Notes: a model not told the origin generated them from the letters alone. 52,142 bases of DNA from an uncultured Bacteroidales bacterium (GCA_946404495.1 CAMJDT010000010.1:1-52142); one strand, 5' to 3'; shown: positions 22,297 to 32,318, counted from the first letter of the stretch. Numbers and translations: made by a program.

Positions 22297-23781
22297 ATGC
22301 ATACCATAAACCATGAAAGACTGACGATCGAACGCGTCAAAGAAATACTCGACAAGCACGAGCAACTGCAACTCGGCGAAGAGGCCATCGCGGCCATCGA
22401 GAAATGCCGTAAGTACCTGGACAGCAAGATGGGTGATATCGGTCGCCCCGTTTACGGCGTAACCACCGGATTCGGTTCGCTCTGCAATATATCGATTCCC
22501 GAGAAAGAACTGAGCCAACTGCAGCACAACCTGGTCATGTCGCACGCCTGCGGCATGGGAGAAGAAGTAAGGCCGGAGATCGTGAAGATCATGCTGCTAC
22601 TAAAAGCACAATCGCTCAGTTACGGTCACTCGGGTTCGCAACTGGTGACCGTACAACGCTTGGTGGATATGTTCAACAACGATATCCTGCCTATCGTTTA
22701 TCAGCAAGGTTCGCTGGGTGCCTCGGGTGACCTGGCACCGCTGGCACATCTGAGTCTGCCGCTCATCGGTTTGGGCGAAGTGCTCTACAAGGGCGAACGT
22801 CGTCTCAGTGCCGATGTATGGAAAAAGTTAGGTTGGGAACCGATCCAACTGCAATCCAAAGAGGGTCTGGCGCTGCTGAACGGCACGCAGTTCATGTCGG
22901 CCAACGCCGTTTGGTCGCTCATCCAAGCCGAACGTCTCAGTCAGTGGGCCGATATGATCGGCGCTATCTCGCTGGAGGCATTTGACGGACGTATCGAACC
23001 CTTCTATCCGCACAGCCATCAGCTGCGTCGTCAGCCCGGTCAGTTGGTGACGGCCGAACGCTTCCTGCAACTGCTCGAGGGCTCCGAACTCATTGCCCGC
23101 AAGAAAGAGCACGTACAAGATCCCTACTCCTTCCGCTGCATCCCGCAGGTACACGGCGCCGTTAAGGACACCATCAAACATGTGCACGATGTCATTGAAA
23201 ATGAGATCAACTCCGCCACCGACAATCCCAATATCTTCCCCGACGAGGATATGATCATCTCGGCCGGTAACTTCCACGGCGAACCAATCGCGCTGCCGAT
23301 GGATATGCTGGCCATCGCGCTGAATGAGTTAGCCAGCATCTCCGAGAGACGTATCTACAAACTCATCTCCGGTCAACGCAACCTGCCGTCGTTCCTGGTG
23401 GCCAAACCGGGTCTAAACAGCGGCTTCATGATTCCGCAGTACACCGCTGCCAGCATTGTCAGCCAATCCAAGGGTCTCTGCTGGCCCGCCTCCTGCGACT
23501 CGATTCCGTCCTCACAGGGTCAGGAAGACCACGTCTCGATGGGAGCCAATGCCGCCACGAAGTTGGTACGCCTCGTGGAGAACACCGAGTCCGTCTTGGG
23601 TATCGAACTCATGAACGCTGCCCAAGCCCTCGAGTTCCGCCGCCCCGCTAAGTCGTCGCCCAAACTGGAGAAGATCATCAGTGAATACCGCAAAGTCGTG
23701 CCCTTCATCTACGTGGATCGCTATATGCACCCGCTGATGGTGGCCAGCAAAGAGTTTATCCGCCGTGAAGACCTGTATTAA
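22297..23781 (+). CDS. hutH: Histidine ammonia-lyase
   Basis: 494 residues, normal length. The active-site Ala-Ser-Gly triplet that forms the MIO cofactor is at 142-144 in GSLGASGDLAPLAHLSL. YGVTTGFG near 53-60 and NGTQFMSAN around 195 are also family motifs. It removes ammonia from histidine to give urocanate, the first step of the pathway. Its end overlaps the GTG start of hutI by 17 nt, showing tight coupling. Confidence 0.95.
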   Translation: MHTINHERLTIERVKEILDKHEQLQLGEEAIAAIEKCRKYLDSKMGDIGRPVYGVTTGFGSLCNISIPEKELSQLQHNLVMSHACGMGEEVRPEIVKIMLLLKAQSLSYGHSGSQLVTVQRLVDMFNNDILPIVYQQGSLGASGDLAPLAHLSLPLIGLGEVLYKGERRLSADVWKKLGWEPIQLQSKEGLALLNGTQFMSANAVWSLIQAERLSQWADMIGAISLEAFDGRIEPFYPHSHQLRRQPGQLVTAERFLQLLEGSELIARKKEHVQDPYSFRCIPQVHGAVKDTIKHVHDVIENEINSATDNPNIFPDEDMIISAGNFHGEPIALPMDMLAIALNELASISERRIYKLISGQRNLPSFLVAKPGLNSGFMIPQYTAASIVSQSKGLCWPASCDSIPSSQGQEDHVSMGANAATKLVRLVENTESVLGIELMNAAQALEFRRPAKSSPKLEKIISEYRKVVPFIYVDRYMHPLMVASKEFIRREDLY

Positions 23782-24991
23782 GAATATCCGCGAGATCGTC
23801 GGTATCGTTCCCGCAGGCGTACTGCGCAAGCAAGGACGCGAGATGAATGAGACAGGTATGCTGAAAGATGCGTACCTGCTCATCGACGGCGACCGTATTG
23901 CCGCCTTCGGGCCAATGGCTGAGATGCCCGGCGATGCCGACACGTACCTCGATGCCGAGAGCGGATTGGTGATGCCCTCCTTCTGCGACTCGCACACGCA
24001 TATCGTATATGCAGGTTCGCGCGAGGGTGAGTTCCTCGATAAGATCAACGGTCTCTCCTACGAGGAGATCGCCCGCCGCGGAGGAGGTATCCTCAATTCT
24101 GCCGACCGCCTACATGAGACCAGCGAAGACGAACTCTACCGCCAGTCGATGGAGCGCGTCAACGAGATGATCCAAAAGGGTACCGGCGCCATCGAGATCA
24201 AGAGCGGCTACGGACTGCGTACGGAGGACGAACTGAAGATGCTGCGCGTCATTCGGCGTATCCGTGAGAACTGCCCTGCCCTCATCCGTGCCACCTTCCT
24301 CGGTGCGCATGCCGTCGGACGCGGCTACGGACACGAGGAATATGTCAGCCTCGTTTGCGAGGAGATAATTCCCGCTGTGGCCAAGGAGCAGTTGGCTGAC
24401 TTCGTGGACGTGTTCTGCGACGAAGGTTTCTTCACCGTAGAGGACACCGACCGCATCCTGACGGCCGGCCGTCAGTACGGACTGATCCCTAAGATTCATG
24501 CCAACGAACTGGCCGTCAGCGGCGGTGTACAGATAGGCGTCAAGCATCAGGCGCTGAGTGTGGACCACCTGGAGAAGACCACCGACGAGGAGATCGAAGC
24601 CCTGCGCAGCGCCATAACGATGCCTACGATGCTACCGGGTTCATCCTTCTTCCTCGGCCTACCCTACGGTCGCGCTAAGGACTATATCGAAGCCGGTCTG
24701 GGCGTAGCACTCGCCAGCGACTACAACCCGGGTTCATCCCCCAGCGGTGATATGCGCTTTGTCATGGCGATGGGTTGCATCCGCATGCGGCTGACCTCCG
24801 TACAGGCGCTCAATGCTGTGACGCTCAATAGCGCCTACGCCCTTGGCGTCAGCGACGAAGTGGGATCTATCACCATCGGCAAGCGTGCTAACATCATCGT
24901 CACACGGCCCCTGAACAGCCTGACGATGATACCCTATATGTATCAGACTCCCTTTATTAAGTACCACCTTTTATCCGGAAAGAGCATATGA
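23765..24991 (+). CDS. hutI: Imidazolonepropionase
   Basis: 408 residues, an amidohydrolase that opens imidazolonepropionate to formiminoglutamate. Metal-site motifs are DSHTHIVYAG (HxH), the GAHAVGRGYGHEEYV segment, IHANEL and SDYNPGSSPSGDM. The start is GTG at 23765 within the end of hutH; it gives the family-typical MKTCIKNIREIVGI. It overlaps folD by ATGA (24988-24991). Third step of the pathway. Confidence 0.93.
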   Translation: MKTCIKNIREIVGIVPAGVLRKQGREMNETGMLKDAYLLIDGDRIAAFGPMAEMPGDADTYLDAESGLVMPSFCDSHTHIVYAGSREGEFLDKINGLSYEEIARRGGGILNSADRLHETSEDELYRQSMERVNEMIQKGTGAIEIKSGYGLRTEDELKMLRVIRRIRENCPALIRATFLGAHAVGRGYGHEEYVSLVCEEIIPAVAKEQLADFVDVFCDEGFFTVEDTDRILTAGRQYGLIPKIHANELAVSGGVQIGVKHQALSVDHLEKTTDEEIEALRSAITMPTMLPGSSFFLGLPYGRAKDYIEAGLGVALASDYNPGSSPSGDMRFVMAMGCIRMRLTSVQALNAVTLNSAYALGVSDEVGSITIGKRANIIVTRPLNSLTMIPYMYQTPFIKYHLLSGKSI

Positions 24992-25848
24992 TTTTTGACG
25001 GAAAGAAACTGGCGGAGGAGATCAAATCTTCCCTTCGCGAAGAGATAAGCACTTATCCTGCCAAATACGGCCGTGTGCCGTGCCTGAGCGTGCTATTGGT
25101 AGGCGATGACTACGGCAGTCAGCGCTATGTAGCTTCCTGCGAGAAGCATGCCGCCTTAGCGGGCATTGACTGCCGCGTCGTTCGTTTGCCGCAAGAGAGT
25201 TCGGAAGACGATGTCCTACGCACGCTGGAGGAGTTGAACCAAGATGCGAACGTAGACGGCATTCTCATTCAGATGCCCTTGCCCAAGCAGGTATCACAGG
25301 CGAAGGTCGTAGAGGCGCTCGATCCCAAAAAGGACGTGGACGGCGTGACGGACACCAACGTGGCACAGCTCTGGAAACAGAAGAAGAGCGACTACTCGCG
25401 CTTCTCAGTCCCCTGCACACCACGCAGCGCCATGCGCATCCTAGAGGCCGCAGGTATCGAGTTAGACGGAAAGAATGCCGTAGTCGTAGGACGCAGTAAT
25501 ATCGTCGGTCTGCCTGTTACCAAACTGCTGATGAATCAGAACGCAACCGTCACCGTCGCGCACAGCCACACAAAAGACCTGCCGGCGCTGCTACGCAAAG
25601 CCGACATCATCGTAGCGGCCATCGGACAGCCGAAATTCATCACCGCCGACATGGTATCGGAAGGTGCCGTCATCGTAGATGTAGGTATCAACAGCGACCC
25701 CGCTACGGGTAAGATGTGCGGCGACGTGGACTACGAAAACGTCGCCGCCAAGTGCCGGATGATTACACCCGTACCCGGAGGCGTCGGTCCGTTGACGATC
25801 TGCTCGCTGATGGAGAATACCCGCGACTGTTTCCTGCGCAACCTATGA
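24988..25848 (+). CDS. folD: Bifunctional methylene-THF dehydrogenase/cyclohydrolase
   Basis: 286 residues, standard FolD. It interconverts methenyl-, methylene- and formyl-THF using NADP. Visible motifs are SQRYVASCEKHAALAGI (catalytic Lys), GILIQMPLPKQV, KDVDGVTDTN, GRSNIVGLPV and the DVGINSDP region. FtcD makes methenyl-THF, so folD at the end of the hut operon, coupled by ATGA, suits recycling of that one-carbon unit. Whether a second folD exists is not visible. Its last 6 nt overlap the convergent PAS gene. Confidence 0.94.
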   Translation: MIFDGKKLAEEIKSSLREEISTYPAKYGRVPCLSVLLVGDDYGSQRYVASCEKHAALAGIDCRVVRLPQESSEDDVLRTLEELNQDANVDGILIQMPLPKQVSQAKVVEALDPKKDVDGVTDTNVAQLWKQKKSDYSRFSVPCTPRSAMRILEAAGIELDGKNAVVVGRSNIVGLPVTKLLMNQNATVTVAHSHTKDLPALLRKADIIVAAIGQPKFITADMVSEGAVIVDVGINSDPATGKMCGDVDYENVAAKCRMITPVPGGVGPLTICSLMENTRDCFLRNL

Positions 25849-26181
25849 CTTAGGTTGGCGGATATAATGCGGCATCTCGAACGGTATCTCCATAGATAGT
25901 TCGATAAGGCCGCTGAATACTCCCTCACGGTACCAAGGAACCTGATAGATGAGTTTCTTGATACCGTTTTTTTCGATCGTATAGACGTTCTTTTTCTCCT
26001 CACGATATAGACTGCGCAGGATCTCCGCCGCGCGGGGCGGATGGCAGTCATAGAGGTTCTGTCCGATGATTTTCTTGCCGTGCGAATTAACATCTGCCGA
26101 ACGTTGGTTCATATCCACGATATTACCCTCCATGTCGGAGATGGTAATCGCGATTGGCAGTTCTTCAAAATAGGTTTCCAT
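25843..26181 (-). CDS. Single PAS-domain protein
   Basis: 112 residues, essentially one PAS fold: an N-terminal EELPIAITISDMEGNIVDMNQRSADV helix-strand, then a GKKIIGQNLYDCHP loop, EILRSLYREEKKNVYTIEKNGIKKLIYQVPWY and a final GLIELSMEI strand. There is no kinase, HTH or other output domain, so it would sense or bind through protein contact. A Cys-His-Pro-Pro stretch is the most conserved-looking site, and heme or ligand binding is only a possibility. It is 1 nt after the GH9 stop, making it the last gene of the glycan locus, which is unusual. Confidence 0.75.
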   Translation of the reverse strand: METYFEELPIAITISDMEGNIVDMNQRSADVNSHGKKIIGQNLYDCHPPRAAEILRSLYREEKKNVYTIEKNGIKKLIYQVPWYREGVFSGLIELSMEIPFEMPHYIRQPKS

Positions 26182-26182
26182 A

Positions 26183-27967
26183 TTACTTGTTTGCAGGGGG
26201 ATTGCCTATAGCATCCAGTCCGCCCGAGAGGGCAAAGAGGGTGACGTTCCAGTTGATGGTCACCTCGTTGGATGCATAGGAGGGTTGATAATCTAGATAC
26301 GACTCATCTGCGGCTACATCATCCGGATAGATGACACCGTCAGTCTCTGCGTCCTGACGCATCGGATTGGGTCCGCCGCACAGGAATCCCGGGTGCGTAC
26401 CCTTAGGATGCGAGAACGACAAACGATGATGCGGGTGCTTCACCGGTTTCGAGCCAAAGCCTGTCACATAGCAGTAGCCCGTTGCGTTCTGACCCAAGAT
26501 GTAGTTCAGGCAGCGCTGCGCATTCACCAGGTAACGTTTGTCGCCCGTCAGATGATAGGCAAACAGCATCTCATCGCCTCGCCAGCAGCAGCCCTCCGAG
26601 TTGCAGCCCCAGAAGAAGTCCGACTCCCGGTTGCCATAGGGCGAACGATGCACAGAGATGTGCGTAGCCTCGTCGATAAAGGGTTGCAGGTACATGATCA
26701 GGTCGGCCTTGAGATCAATGGCAAAATGCGGATCATCCTCCTCGGGATGCAGCATCCATTCCATGTCGCCCAACTCCTGTACATCGCCCCAGACAGCGGG
26801 TCGATAGGTATCGATCTGCTTCTTGCGAAGTTTGACGGGTTTCTTGTATCGCTCGTCGCAGGTGGTCAGATACAACTCCGTAGCCGCCCAATAGAACTCA
26901 TCTGTGACGTCCGTATCATCATAAGCGCCGGTCGTGATAGCTGGCGCAAACTCCTCGTTCATCGCATTCTGGTCATAATAGATAGCCGGATGTTGCTCTG
27001 CCCAAGCGTAGGCACGTTTGGCAGCATCCGTAGCAGCCTCTAAGAAACCCGGATAGGTCTCCTTATACGGTGCATACACGCGTGCAGCCAAGGCCATCGT
27101 GGCCGCAAAATCGAGCGTTGCAGCCGTAGTCTTCATCACTACGTAACGCGGTTTCTGGCATTGGTCTGGACGAATGAATCCCTCAAAATCGGGTTCGGTC
27201 AACTTATGGTACACACCTCCGTCCGCATCTTGCATCGTCAGCATCCAGCGCAGATTATACATCGCTTCCGACAGCATATCCGGCACCTGCAATGTGGACT
27301 CCGGGATATTGAGATGGAGCGTATCAAAGTACTGCTCATACAATTGATAGGTCAGCAACCAAACGCCCATCGTATAGCCTGAGTTGACGATATACTTATT
27401 GTAATCGCCGGCATCATACCAACCGCCGCGCGAGTCAATCTCCGTACCCTCGGGACGCTCTTCCGTAGCCGCCGACGAGTGAACGAGCACGCGGTTGTCG
27501 GGATGACCGGCCGGACGCGCATAGCCTTCCGCCCAGGGTTCGAGGATATCCATCGACGCCCGCTGGTAGTAGAACGCACGCAGCGCCTTGCGCGTCAACT
27601 CGCGATAGGGATTATCCGTGATCTGGAAACGAGACGAGATAACCTCCTGCCGGTGATGCTCACAGATGCGGAACGTACCGCGCTCCTTGAGGCTCGTGAA
27701 ATCCACCACCTGACGATATTTCCGCGACACGGGATTCAGCATTGTCTCCGAAGCCGTACCTTGCCAGACGGTATCGCCTGCGGCATTGAGGATATACACA
27801 TCGCAGGGTTTGGATTTGGCGGAGACCACATCGATGGTAGCCGTCTTCTCCTGCTCGGGTGCAAAACCCACTTGGTTCAGGCGAATCGCCGTACCGTTGT
27901 TATACCGGCTGCAGGCTGTCAATACCAGGCATGCGACAAGGGTAAAGGGTAAAACTACGTTTTTCAT
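26183..27967 (-). CDS. Glycoside hydrolase family 9 lipoprotein (endoglucanase-like)
   Basis: 594 residues. Lipoprotein leader (MKNVVLPFTLVACLVLTACS), then a CelD_N-like immunoglobulin domain (about 25-110) with IRLNQVGFAPEQEKTA, then the (alpha/alpha)6 catalytic domain. The catalytic base region GGWYDAGDYNKYIV and the general acid in YASNEVTINWN near the C-terminus are both present. GH9 enzymes cut beta-1,4-glucans. It is anchored at the cell surface or periplasm and is coupled to the GPH symporter by ATGA. Codons for the signal peptide lie in AGGGTAA units (27939-27953). Substrate (cellulose, cellodextrin or mixed-linkage glucan) is inferred from the locus. Confidence 0.9.
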   Translation of the reverse strand: MKNVVLPFTLVACLVLTACSRYNNGTAIRLNQVGFAPEQEKTATIDVVSAKSKPCDVYILNAAGDTVWQGTASETMLNPVSRKYRQVVDFTSLKERGTFRICEHHRQEVISSRFQITDNPYRELTRKALRAFYYQRASMDILEPWAEGYARPAGHPDNRVLVHSSAATEERPEGTEIDSRGGWYDAGDYNKYIVNSGYTMGVWLLTYQLYEQYFDTLHLNIPESTLQVPDMLSEAMYNLRWMLTMQDADGGVYHKLTEPDFEGFIRPDQCQKPRYVVMKTTAATLDFAATMALAARVYAPYKETYPGFLEAATDAAKRAYAWAEQHPAIYYDQNAMNEEFAPAITTGAYDDTDVTDEFYWAATELYLTTCDERYKKPVKLRKKQIDTYRPAVWGDVQELGDMEWMLHPEEDDPHFAIDLKADLIMYLQPFIDEATHISVHRSPYGNRESDFFWGCNSEGCCWRGDEMLFAYHLTGDKRYLVNAQRCLNYILGQNATGYCYVTGFGSKPVKHPHHRLSFSHPKGTHPGFLCGGPNPMRQDAETDGVIYPDDVAADESYLDYQPSYASNEVTINWNVTLFALSGGLDAIGNPPANK

Positions 27968-29307
27968 TTCCTTAAGGGGAACTTATAGGACAACACTGCC
28001 ATAATAGCCGCTATCGTAGCCGGGAAGAGGGAGAACAGCGCCCACACCATGGTGCGAACAGACTCCTCGTCCTCGATTACCACCAGCGTCAAACCTGTCG
28101 ACATATCGGTCTGCGACACCAATCCCGCGGCGCCCAATAGCAGAGCAATCAGGCTACCCGATATCGCACCGCCGAACTTCTGCGCCATCGTACCCGACGA
28201 GAAGATCAGTCCCGTGGAACTGGTACCGTTCACCTCCGTAGCGTAGTCGGCCACATCGGCATACATCGACCAGATCAGCGGCGAGTACAATCCCGCGCCT
28301 ACCGAAGCCAGTACGGATACCACGATCATCAACCAGAAATAGGCGGCATTCATCGGGATGAAGAAATAGCCTACCGAGAAGACGCAGCAGATCACCGAAG
28401 CCCACACAAACGCCATCCTTTTCGAGCCTACCCAACGCGTAAACGCGGGACTCAGTGCACCGAAGATCATGCAGGTGACCTCGCTGAATGCCATAAAGGC
28501 GGTATAGTTGATGATAAAACGTCCGATGGTCACATCGCCGCCAATGCAGTAGGTGAACATATACGCCGCCACCGCATAACGGAAGCCGTTGAAGAAGTTG
28601 GTGCAGAACGCGATAGAGGTCATATATACCCACGGCCGGTTGCGGAATAGGTCTGCAAACTGCTTAAAGGAGAACTTCTCCGCGATAACGGGTTTATGCC
28701 GCTCCTTGGTCATCAGACCGCAGGTCAGCGTCATCAATGCGGCCACGATACCAAAGCCGGCTCCGAGCACCGCGTACTGATGTTGTTCCGTGCCGCCTAC
28801 CATCTTTTGCAGATACGGGAAGGCAAACAGCGTGATAAAACCCATGGCATACGCACCTACCATACGGAAGGCCGAGAACTGGTTCTTCTCGTTGTCATCG
28901 GTGGTCATCACGCCGAGTAGCGAACCGTACGGCACATTGACCGCCGTATAGACCGCCATCATCAGCAGATAAAAACCGTACGCCCAGATACGCTTGCCTA
29001 CAGGCCCGAGTTCGGGTGTGAAGAGCAACAGCGCAAAGACGATACCAAAGGGTATCGATCCGAAGATAAGCCACGGACGATAGGTTCCCCAACGCGTCTT
29101 GGTCCTATCCGCCAAACTTCCCATCAAGGGGTCGGTGAATACGTCAAAGATACGCGCTGTCAGCATCAGCGCCGCCGCGTCGGCAAACGTCAGTCCGAAG
29201 ACGTGCGTAAAAAACATCGGAAAGGCTATCGACATAATTTTCCAGGTGATACCGCCCGAAGCGGCATCACCCAGAGCATATGCGATCTTTTCGCGTAATG
29301 GAGCCAT
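27964..29307 (-). CDS. GPH-family sugar:cation symporter
   Basis: 447 residues and about twelve membrane helices. The glycoside-pentoside-hexuronide family pattern is clear: YALGDAASGGITWKIM, the RIFDVFTDPLMGSLADRTKTRWGTYRPWLIFGSIPF loop between helices 2 and 3, and NVPYGSLLGVMTTDDNEK. It imports disaccharides or short oligosaccharides with a cation. In this locus it should bring in cello-oligosaccharides for the cytoplasmic GH94 phosphorylase; this is inference. Confidence 0.9.
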   Translation of the reverse strand: MAPLREKIAYALGDAASGGITWKIMSIAFPMFFTHVFGLTFADAAALMLTARIFDVFTDPLMGSLADRTKTRWGTYRPWLIFGSIPFGIVFALLLFTPELGPVGKRIWAYGFYLLMMAVYTAVNVPYGSLLGVMTTDDNEKNQFSAFRMVGAYAMGFITLFAFPYLQKMVGGTEQHQYAVLGAGFGIVAALMTLTCGLMTKERHKPVIAEKFSFKQFADLFRNRPWVYMTSIAFCTNFFNGFRYAVAAYMFTYCIGGDVTIGRFIINYTAFMAFSEVTCMIFGALSPAFTRWVGSKRMAFVWASVICCVFSVGYFFIPMNAAYFWLMIVVSVLASVGAGLYSPLIWSMYADVADYATEVNGTSSTGLIFSSGTMAQKFGGAISGSLIALLLGAAGLVSQTDMSTGLTLVVIEDEESVRTMVWALFSLFPATIAAIMAVLSYKFPLRK

Positions 29308-29318
29308 GATACTACGAT

Positions 29319-30584
29319 TTATTTGTAGGTAATCTTATTGATCATCAGTCCCCAACCGGCGATGGACAGGGCGTTCTGACCCTCTACCAGGTCTTTCATC
29401 GTCTGGTCGTAGGTAAACGAGTAGGGGCACGGGGTATCGTCGGTAACGTCAAACTCGGGGAAGAGATCGGTCCACCAAGCGGTCATGACCTTCATCTTCT
29501 GGTACTCTTTGTACTCTTCGCCCTCGTAGTATCCCTCGTGACCTGCCGGCAGTTTCTCCCAATAGATGATGATGGTCGCTCCGGCCGGAACTTGAGTCAT
29601 CACATCGGACTCTACGCGTACGCGATTCTCGTTCCACTGGATATAGTTCGGTCCGGTCCAGAGCGTCGTCTCGTTGCTGACGATCGTCTTTACCTCGCTT
29701 ACCGTACCCTCTGATGTCACGAAGAGCACGACCGAACCATCCTTATTGGTCATCGAGAGCGTGTGTTCACCCACCTCGGCAGCGGGAGCGGTCAGCGTAA
29801 CACTGGTGGAGGTAACAGTGAGTGCCGTAACAACGGTCTCATCTACCTTCACGGAAGCTACGTTATCCAGGTTCACACCACTCATTACCCACGTATCACC
29901 CGGCACGAACTCTTCGTAGCCCTCAAGGATGACCGCACCGTTATGCACGCTGGCGTTACCCGAACCGAAGAGCAGTCCGGCAGGGTCGCGGAAGCGTACA
30001 TAGTACGCACCATCCGCTACCTCAGGCAGGGTGAAAGTGATCTGCGAGTCATCCTGACTGCTCGGTGCACATGCGCATACCTCATCTACGGTATAGAAGT
30101 CATTCGACAGCACCACTTCGGCCACACGGCTCATATTCTGACCTGTCATCTGCATCGCCACACCAGGTACCAAATGGAATCCGCCGGCAGGAGCAGCTGC
30201 GTAGGGAGCATCGTTATAGGGACCTACGGTCACCGAACCCGAACGCGTAGTACGCTTGCCGGCATCCGTAACAGCCTCTATGAGCAGGGCATACGTACCC
30301 GTCATGAAGTTCATCTGAATCTTCGTTCCAGTGTGTACCAACACCTCATCGATATACCAATTCACCGTAGTATAATCCGAGGGCGTCACGGTAACGGAGT
30401 CCAAGAGGGGTACATCGGGGTTGGCCAGATTATAGGTAAACGAACCTGTACCCGACTCGTTGTAAGGCTTCAAAATCAGCGGAGCATCGTCCTTCGACTG
30501 CGTGTCAAACGGTTCGTCCTTTTTGCACGCTGTCATTGCCACCATCACCGCCAAAACGGCTATATATAAATATTTCGCTTTCAT
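29319..30584 (-). CDS. SusE/F-like surface glycan-binding lipoprotein
   Basis: 421 residues with a lipobox (VAMTAC, Cys20) and Lys/Asp after it, the Bacteroidota surface-export pattern. The mature part shows several beta-sandwich domains: a PKD/Ig-like domain (about 50-130), an IPT/TIG-like pair with MTGQNMSRVAEVVLS and VMSGVNLDNVASVKVDE, and a C-terminal domain with aromatic residues (WTGPNYIQWN, WWTDLF, SIAGWGLMINKI) suited to sugar stacking. It follows susD, the usual place for a surface glycan-binding protein. The exact family is not certain. Confidence 0.75.
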   Translation of the reverse strand: MKAKYLYIAVLAVMVAMTACKKDEPFDTQSKDDAPLILKPYNESGTGSFTYNLANPDVPLLDSVTVTPSDYTTVNWYIDEVLVHTGTKIQMNFMTGTYALLIEAVTDAGKRTTRSGSVTVGPYNDAPYAAAPAGGFHLVPGVAMQMTGQNMSRVAEVVLSNDFYTVDEVCACAPSSQDDSQITFTLPEVADGAYYVRFRDPAGLLFGSGNASVHNGAVILEGYEEFVPGDTWVMSGVNLDNVASVKVDETVVTALTVTSTSVTLTAPAAEVGEHTLSMTNKDGSVVLFVTSEGTVSEVKTIVSNETTLWTGPNYIQWNENRVRVESDVMTQVPAGATIIIYWEKLPAGHEGYYEGEEYKEYQKMKVMTAWWTDLFPEFDVTDDTPCPYSFTYDQTMKDLVEGQNALSIAGWGLMINKITYK

Positions 30585-30629
30585 AACTTTTTACTTAAAA
30601 ATGTCAACTATCAACTGTCAACTATCAAC
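30585..30629. repeat. Heptad array (TCAACTA-type)
   Basis: TCAACTA, TCAACTG, TCAACTA, TCAACTT: four exact-period 7-bp units (30604-30631) between susD and the glycan-binding lipoprotein. Confidence 0.7.
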
Positions 30630-32318
30630 TTATTTCACGTCCCACCACAATCTTGCGTTCCAACTGTATCCGCCGGGTACGCGTGATTTGGCTGCGTCGT
30701 AGGCGTCCTTGCTATAGGTCTCTTCCTTGATGGGATAGAGCAGACGTACAGGAATCTGATCACCATTGATGAGGGGGTTCTTGCCATTGGGGTCAGGAGG
30801 CGTCAACTCGGGATAGTCCGAGCGACGGAGATTGGCCCAAGCCTCAGCAGGGTTGTGGAAATGCAAAATCCAAGCCTGCGTATTGATCTGACTCTTCTGC
30901 TGTGCAGGCAAGGTACCGAAAGCAATAGTGGGTTCAAGCAGGTAGGCCTGATACTCGGCATCGGTAATCTTGTCGCAGTCATAGTAATCAGCCAACAGAT
31001 CCATCGCGGCACGGATACCATCCTCGTACTGACTCTTGGCAGCATCGGCAGTCCATCCGTTGATGGCAGCCTCAGCACGCAGGAAGCAAACCTCAGCATA
31101 AGTCATCAGCACACCCGGGTTGTCGCTGCGCAGGAAGTTATTGGCCAACTTCGGCTTCATCCAACGGGGATTGGTCGACGGGCTGTAGTCGGGATGCATG
31201 GCCTGTATCTCAGCGATCTTATCAGCCAACGGACTACCGGGTATGTCGGTATAGCTGGGCCAGTTGTCCCACGAGAACTCACCGGGTTTGGTGTCCGTGA
31301 TCAGCACGATGGCCGGATTGGCCACTTGGGTAGCAATCATCTCGTCCGTCACATCGATACGTCCGTCAGCACTCGAGAGCGACATATAATCATCGATATA
31401 GAAACGGAACAGACGCGTGGTACGCGGGTCGTTGTTGGTATAGAGTTGATCCCAGAATGTCTTGCAGATATAGGTCGGGTTGTTGGCAGGGTCGTTGCCA
31501 TAGAAGTACTTCGACAGCGCATTGCCACGGAAGTCCTTATACGACTCCTGACCGAAGCTGTAGCTCACCTCCATGTGCTTGACGCATGCATTATCTGCCG
31601 CCGAACTCATCACACCATCGTTGAGGGCGGCTACGAACTCATCTTTCGCTACATCGGGCAGAATATCCGATAGACGCATCGCATAACGCAGCCGAAGCGA
31701 GTTGGCAAACGTTTTCCATTGCTCGATATTACCATTGAAGACCGGGTCGCTGGTGATGGCATCCGCCTTTACATCGAAGAGGGCAACAGCCTCTTTCAGT
31801 TCCTTGAAGAACGAGAGATAGATATCCTTCTGCGTGTCATAAGCAGGTTGCATCTCACCCGTGATATAGCCCAGTCCGGCATCAAAATAAGGCACGTCGC
31901 CATAGTAGTCGGTCAGCAGACCGCCTACATATACACGGAAGATACGCAGCGCCGCATTCAGGTTCACACAGGCAGAGTCATCTTTGGTCTTGTCGATGCC
32001 GTCCGTCAGGTTGCGAATAGATGCCGAGTAGAGGTTGATCCATGGACGAGCCATCTCGTTGTCGTCCTGACGATGCTGACCTCCGTAATTGGTCGTATTC
32101 CAGCATCCCATCAGGTGCTGCGTAAAGGCATAGATATACAGACGATGTACATCCACATAGTTCATATCACCATAGATCTGCAGCGCCGCATAACTCAACT
32201 GCGATGCAGGATTGATGTGGTCGGCCTTGGTGGGGTCGGTATTGATCTCCTCGTAAATCTTGTCAGAGCAAGAAGTGAAGGCGAGGGCTAAAGCCATAAT
32301 ATAAAATATCTTTTTCAT
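30630..32318 (-). CDS. SusD/RagB-family glycan-binding lipoprotein
   Basis: 562 residues with lipobox FTSCS. It fits the SusD-like subfamily seen as SusD_like_2: IYEEINTDPTKADHINPASQLSYAAL, TQHLMGCWNTTNYGG, YGDVPYFDAGLGYITGEMQPAYDTQKDIY, and LRSDNPGVLMTYAEVCFLRAEAAINGW near 400-430, a TPR helix pair. It forms the lid of the SusC transporter encoded just upstream in the operon and captures oligosaccharides at the cell surface. Confidence 0.9.
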   Translation of the reverse strand: MKKIFYIMALALAFTSCSDKIYEEINTDPTKADHINPASQLSYAALQIYGDMNYVDVHRLYIYAFTQHLMGCWNTTNYGGQHRQDDNEMARPWINLYSASIRNLTDGIDKTKDDSACVNLNAALRIFRVYVGGLLTDYYGDVPYFDAGLGYITGEMQPAYDTQKDIYLSFFKELKEAVALFDVKADAITSDPVFNGNIEQWKTFANSLRLRYAMRLSDILPDVAKDEFVAALNDGVMSSAADNACVKHMEVSYSFGQESYKDFRGNALSKYFYGNDPANNPTYICKTFWDQLYTNNDPRTTRLFRFYIDDYMSLSSADGRIDVTDEMIATQVANPAIVLITDTKPGEFSWDNWPSYTDIPGSPLADKIAEIQAMHPDYSPSTNPRWMKPKLANNFLRSDNPGVLMTYAEVCFLRAEAAINGWTADAAKSQYEDGIRAAMDLLADYYDCDKITDAEYQAYLLEPTIAFGTLPAQQKSQINTQAWILHFHNPAEAWANLRRSDYPELTPPDPNGKNPLINGDQIPVRLLYPIKEETYSKDAYDAAKSRVPGGYSWNARLWWDVK

